From: Acholoe squamosa
Taxonomy: Eukaryota > Annelida > Polychaeta > Phyllodocida > Polynoidae
Direction of reading: 5' to 3'
DNA length: 64,000 bases
NCBI GenBank assembly: GCA_949317995.1
Contig: OX439044.1
Location: 13,239,141-13,303,140 of the forward strand
Shown here: piece after piece, positions 59,401 to 64,000 of the stretch
How positions within the stretch are numbered: position 1 is the stretch's first letter
How the letters are laid out: each line of letters begins with the position of its first letter
Notes under the pieces: generated by a model
Database searches by the model: none
What the model saw: only the letters and a program-made list of their open reading frames with translations
Told to the model about the DNA's origin: nothing
Position numbers and translations under genes: made by a program

Positions 59401-62097
59401 TTTTTGTGCTTTCAATATTGAATGATTTGTTTTATTTGGTAATACATTGGTTGGTTCTATGGTAACACATTGTGCATATTGATAACAGTGTGGGATAAAA
59501 CTGACATAAATAATACCAATATTGCATTAAAGGAAACAGTAGGTGAGTGTATGGTTAGGGTGTAACGAACGTTCGTTGTTAATAGTCACAGGTTAAAGGA
59601 CACACTTAATCAATAGCAATAGTCTATGGAGCATGGGAGGTCATATCACGATACATGAAAATGTAAGAACACGATATTCAGCTGACAGAATGATTTAACT
59701 TGCACCTACAGTGAATTGTCATAGTAATTTATTGTCTACCCCCAATATTATGGCTAGAATTAGGTTAGTTCCGATGAATAAGAGACTCCACAATGCTTTG
59801 TATTTTGTCCACCAATATTTTGCATATCTACAACTAAAATATTATACTCGGTGTTGGATAAACACATGTTTATCACACACATTTAGTAAAATATTGTATC
59901 TACTGTGCAGCCAGGAAACAACCTTCAGGTAAAAGCTTTCATGTACAATGTGTCCGACTTCAGGTGAATGTATCTTATTAGGTGTCCGACTTCAGGTGAA
60001 AATGGGCTTTTTGAATTCCCTATATTGCATAAGTGTTTTCCCATAGTAAACTCATTCAAAAATGGACATTTCTATTATCACATGAACATACAGCCTCACC
60101 CTTCCATCCAGTGCTTTGGATAAAGAGTATAGATATCGTGCAATAAAGCAGGGCCACGAGAATGAACGTCCAAAAGCGGTGATTCTACCCTATGAGACAG
60201 CTTAGCGTAATTTATTGATCCAACCTGCTGTCCAGATCACAAAAAGGGCTATAATCAATATTTAGACTGTAAAAAAACTGTTGAATATACAAGAGATCCC
60301 AGTAAACTTGAGCACCGTAATTGTATTGCAAGGAGACAGTGTAGTTTCTACAATGAAGCCCCAGATGGCAGCACATAGTACAAGGTATCTCTGTGAAAAT
60401 AACGTTTGTACAAGGATTTTACAGTGTGTCAGAGGTCTGCCACACACTTAAAGCCTGCAGCCTGGGTAAGGTCAGCAGCTAGTGCAGTGTAAGAGGGGGT
60501 GAGTAATCTATTGTCAGGCACAATTACCAGCATTGGCGACCTCCATCCTATCAGGGATACCAGCCAAGACAGATGCCTGGGCAAACTAGGTTAGAGAAAA
60601 ATCAAAAAGAAGAATCTGATTTACCGAGAAGGTGTGTGTTTCTTGCCCTGAACTGTATTTTGATTGGTATTGAGAAAGTTATGATGCAATATTGAGGATA
60701 CCATAGTGCGTTTTATCAATAATATAAATTGGTCTTGATCTTGTATTGAGGATATATTACTACCAATACTGGTAGGAGATGGCAGTTCATATTTGTCTGT
60801 GGGAATATACATATATGTGTGATAAACAGACAACCACTATGTCCACCTTACATAAACATGTGACTGTCATTTACATTTTATATTTTCTCTGTATTACATC
60901 CCTGGTTAAGGTTGAATTCTACTCGGGTTGTATCCAAAATGGTATTTGCCAAGCATCCAAAATCTCTGTGTTTTGGTCTATTGCATTTCATGGGCCTTGC
61001 CGAAGCCATACAGAGTGCAAGGGCTTATTTACTCCGCGTCTCACAATATATCATTCAGGCCTGGAACGTGCTAATCCTGGCATGAGCTTAACAGGGCCAT
61101 AGGAAGCAACAGACCAAAACACAGAGATTTCAGAACCACAGAAATTAGAACGCCATGTGAGACATAACCTTGATGCCTTAGGAGCTATCACAGAGCTATC
61201 ACTTATGATTCTTCAGGGAAATGATCAGATATAGTCTAAATTGTCTGAAAGGGGTTTTCAAATTAAACATGATGACGAGGGTATTAACGTACACCCCAAC
61301 TACCTTTTTGTTGTTGCAATTTTCTGTTCTATACAGATCTTCAGTAGAAGAAAGTTCCCAGAAAGCAATTACATCATTAAGTCATCAGATTTTGATATCT
61401 GCGCCTGCGTTGGTTAGCCTGTTCTATTGTGTATCAATCAACTTTCACAATGAGAAAAAAAAAGAAAACTAGTGGATCACATCCTATACTTTAGATCATT
61501 GCCGTCATCTTTAAGGATAGATGCTAGATTTGTAACTTTATTTCATGTTTGAAAAAGTGGAATATGGACATCCCATAGATTCAACCTAGGATATCTGTAT
61601 CTCATATATGCTGGTGCCCTGCAGGTATTGTGGGCATATACCCGCAGGCCATGCCTGATGGGTTTCTCTCCAGATCCTGGGGAGAGCTTCACCTGAACTC
61701 TGTTAGGTGGGAGTATTTCTATTCTACAATCACAGACTATATCCAAAGATCTGTATAGGAGAGACAGGTTGATCAATGGGGTGAAAAGCTGCCCCCTTGT
61801 GAGTAAGTGTGAAAACAGGGGATGATTGACAGGCAACTTCCTAGGCATGGCCTGCCTGTTTACATGTCCTCAATATACAGGCAGGTAGCCAACCAATATA
61901 TCATACAGCCATAAGATAACTGTGACCCGTATCTCACGGCCAGTAACAGCACCCCAAATCATCATAAAGCATGTATAATACATCTTGTGTGTCTGACTCA
62001 GATAACATGAAATAAATACAAAGGCTCACTCCTGTTGGGTTCAGACCCGCAGTCAAACCCAACATTCGTGAACCTTTGTCTATATATCAGGCCTTAC
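59401..62097. other. No recognisable gene
   Basis: Short frames (up to 107 codons at 60779-61102) have no domain. It is presumed LNX intron. Confidence 0.35.
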
Positions 62098-62174
62098 CTC
62101 TTTTGCTGATCTTAAGGTACCCACTTTGGTGTGAGTGTCTTCCTCCATCCTGCTCTAAGTGCCCAGAGGCAGAC
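62098..62174 (-). CDS. LNX: LNX-like gene, first coding exon (exon 1 of 4 seen)
   Basis: Read on the minus strand, a T-rich tract ending in TTTTCAG precedes the exon. About 26 bases of 5' UTR follow, then ATG at 62148-62146 and 17 codons (MEEDTHTKVGTLRSAKE), ending at a good donor (GAG|GTAAGG). Because an acceptor precedes it, at least one non-coding upstream exon is expected. It ends in phase 0 and joins in frame to the exon at 31708-31544. That join is inferred from phase, strand and order and crosses about 30 kb, so it is the least certain part of the model. It could instead belong to an unrelated minus-strand gene. The residues are too few to identify by themselves. Confidence 0.5.
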
Positions 62175-63173
62175 CTGAAAAACAAAACAATACAATTACA
62201 ATGGACTCTTTGCAGGTTCAGGTGTGTACTTGTAAGGCAATGATTGTATCAGTATATATAATTCACTTTAAGGACTAACCTGTCAAACACTTGAGTATAA
62301 CCCTTCAAGCATTTCAATTTAAACCATAAAGTAATTGGCCATAAAGACAAAGGAAAGGGACAGTGAATATATTGCATATAGCAGCTGTAAGGTGATGAGG
62401 TCAAGTGATTACAAACCCCCTACCAGTACCTCATGCCTGGGGTTGGGTGAGTGGTAACAATGTGGTTGTCAGGAGGTATTGACAAGTTTGTAAGGTGAGG
62501 TGTAGTAGTCTTATTGCCTGTTCATGAATGATTATGCACTCTGAAAAATGTCTGTAGATTTTACTGAGGATCATAGTTAAAGCTAAGAGTGCATCACTTT
62601 TATTTCTATTACAATGAAACACCATTAGATAAAGTGATGTAGTGAATCTATGTAAAACAGTACAGAAAAGTACTTTTACTGTGAATCTTTGCCCTGTTTT
62701 CCCCATTTGTATCAAAGCTCAATGAGTATTTATTATACTTTTTGCCCCATGTCATCAAACTTCTTGTCTACATTGTAGTTTCATAGATTTCTGATGATCA
62801 AAAGATAATCTATCTTTGTGTGGCGACCGGAATAGCAGGGATATCGTAGGCATCCATTATCTGGTAAGAGAGAAGAAAACATAAGCATAAAACTGCAGTT
62901 TTTGCATTATCATAATTCTAAGGTAGTCTATTTTCTTAGATTGCTACATTTGTTTATAAATGGCATGAGATGCCCTTCAAAGAATCATCTATAATCATAG
63001 TGATAATGATGTCCTGGTACTAAGATAAAAGTTTATAAAATTACAGAGACTTCTGAAAAATGATGACTGTAAACTTAATGAAGAATAATTGACATCCATT
63101 GCTACTGATGAATCTTAGTTTTTTGAAAATCTTTTTTTTTAACAGTGTGGCTTAAGTGAGATATAATTCGCAC
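62175..63173. other. Upstream of the first LNX coding exon
   Basis: An acceptor-like CTTCTCTCTTACCAG (minus strand, 62862-62876) precedes an ATG frame that stops after 13 codons; it is not convincing as an exon. A non-coding 5' exon probably lies here or beyond the window. Confidence 0.3.
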
Positions 63174-63278
63174 AAATTACTTTATGTTTTTTATAACCCT
63201 CGGACATGGATGATGCCGTCGGCTAACGCCTAAGGTACTCATCCATGTCCTTGGGTTATAAAAGACATAAAGCAATTT
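63174..63278. mobile_element. ~105-bp imperfect palindrome (foldback MITE)
   Basis: The left arm AAATTACTTTATG, continuing TATAACCCTCGGACATGGAT, pairs with ATCCATGTCCTTGGGTTATA, continuing CATAAAGCAATTT. Confidence 0.8.
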
Positions 63279-64000
63279 CCTTGAACTATATCTACCACAT
63301 ATTTCCCATCATGAATTGATTATTCATTATTGTGCTTGTTTTCTGTTAGCATTATATATCAGTATAGTGTAGCCCGTTGATGAATCTAATCAAGTATGTA
63401 TGTACATGTACATATATCCCAACGTATAAAATTCAGCAACTAAAGGTAAAAGGAAAGGCCTGAAGAGGATAGAAAAAATGATAGGCATCTATACAAATGG
63501 ACTAGCCAGGGAAGCCCCTTGAAGAAATCAATAGAGTATACATCCCAGCACATATTATATCCCAACTCAGCACAAGTTGCTGCTCGTTTATGGTTATGGA
63601 GGTTTACCAGTGACTATTCCTCCCAGTATATTCCTACACTGTAAATGGGTTTGTATAGTGAGGATTTGGAATATGGTGTGTGCGTGGCCATGACAGTTCG
63701 GTCCTTGGAACTTTCATGATATTTAAGTAGGTGCCATACTTCCAAACTATCAGCATGCGTACCACTGCATGCGTACACGTGTGGAGCTATGGAACAAAGC
63801 CGGTCCTGAAAGGTCGTTCTACCGATATCTTACAATGGTCTTACATGGTTTATTTCATAAAAGTCGTTGGTCATTTCTGAAAGGATTCATGAGTCCCACA
63901 TAGATAGCTTAGACATTAAGTCATTTGGACAGTGCTCTGAAAGAAAATGCTGTCAAATCAATGGTGGTCGCCCAACAACTTTGGTACAAAGACGTCACCA
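63279..64000. other. No recognisable gene
   Basis: Nothing supported to the window edge. Confidence 0.35.

Noticed and set aside
62820-62876. Possible extra 5' exon (minus strand) after CTTCTCTCTTACCAG
   Set aside because: The frame stops after 13 codons and no donor is convincing. On the plus strand the same bases read as a donor (CTG|GTAAGA), so the signal is ambiguous.

Overview
This is a eukaryotic, intron-rich, AT-rich and very repeat-rich window, most likely from an invertebrate animal. The two recognisable protein genes are an LNX-type RING gene and a PAN plus fibrinogen-C gene. With the dense foldback and MITE elements they suggest a marine invertebrate deuterostome such as amphioxus. 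That assignment is inference; no rRNA, tRNA or mitochondrial marker fixes it.

The main gene is on the minus strand: the 5' half of a LNX (Ligand of Numb protein X) E3 ubiquitin ligase. Four exons join in frame: 62174-62098 (start Met), 31708-31544, 30030-29852 (first half of the RING) and 25321-25199 (second half). Phases are 0, 0 and 2, and the RING closes exactly across the last junction. The zinc-finger and PDZ exons expected downstream were not found at lower coordinates and may lie outside the window. The intron between the first two exons is about 30 kb. It holds a plus-strand, apparently broken PAN/fibrinogen-C gene at 38182-39873 and many mobile elements. The second RING exon and its flank are repeated four times in tandem (25248-27659). 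Only the copy furthest from the promoter keeps a splice donor; the other three are truncated exons with intact acceptors.

Region by region. 1-12100: an imperfect duplication (1-2650 and 9810-12095) around sequence with no recognisable gene. 12100-23200: mostly unannotated, with inverted tandem arrays around a TCA microsatellite, a repeat pair and a long TA tract. 23200-24815: a near-perfect 153-bp palindrome, then about 42 copies of a 27-bp satellite with a 351-bp higher-order period. 25199-31708: three LNX exons, the exon tandem array and a MITE close to a splice donor. 32200-36500: piggyBac-like TTAA MITEs and tandemly duplicated blocks. 38182-39873: the PAN/fibrinogen gene. 41368-45470: a 4.1-kb foldback transposon whose long terminal inverted repeats are tandem arrays; a paralogous copy of its target near 53500 looks like the empty site. 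45930-46395: a 66-bp tandem array. 46804-51288: a region bounded by matching inverted repeats and TTA, enclosing a frameshifted Ty3/gypsy integrase remnant and one LTR. 52270-54300: paralogue of the foldback target region. 55790-58700: a CpG-rich patch with three CRE-like sites and two more inverted-repeat elements. 62098-62174: the first LNX coding exon.

Most long open frames here come from tandem repeats whose periods are multiples of three, or from transposons, and were not called as genes.
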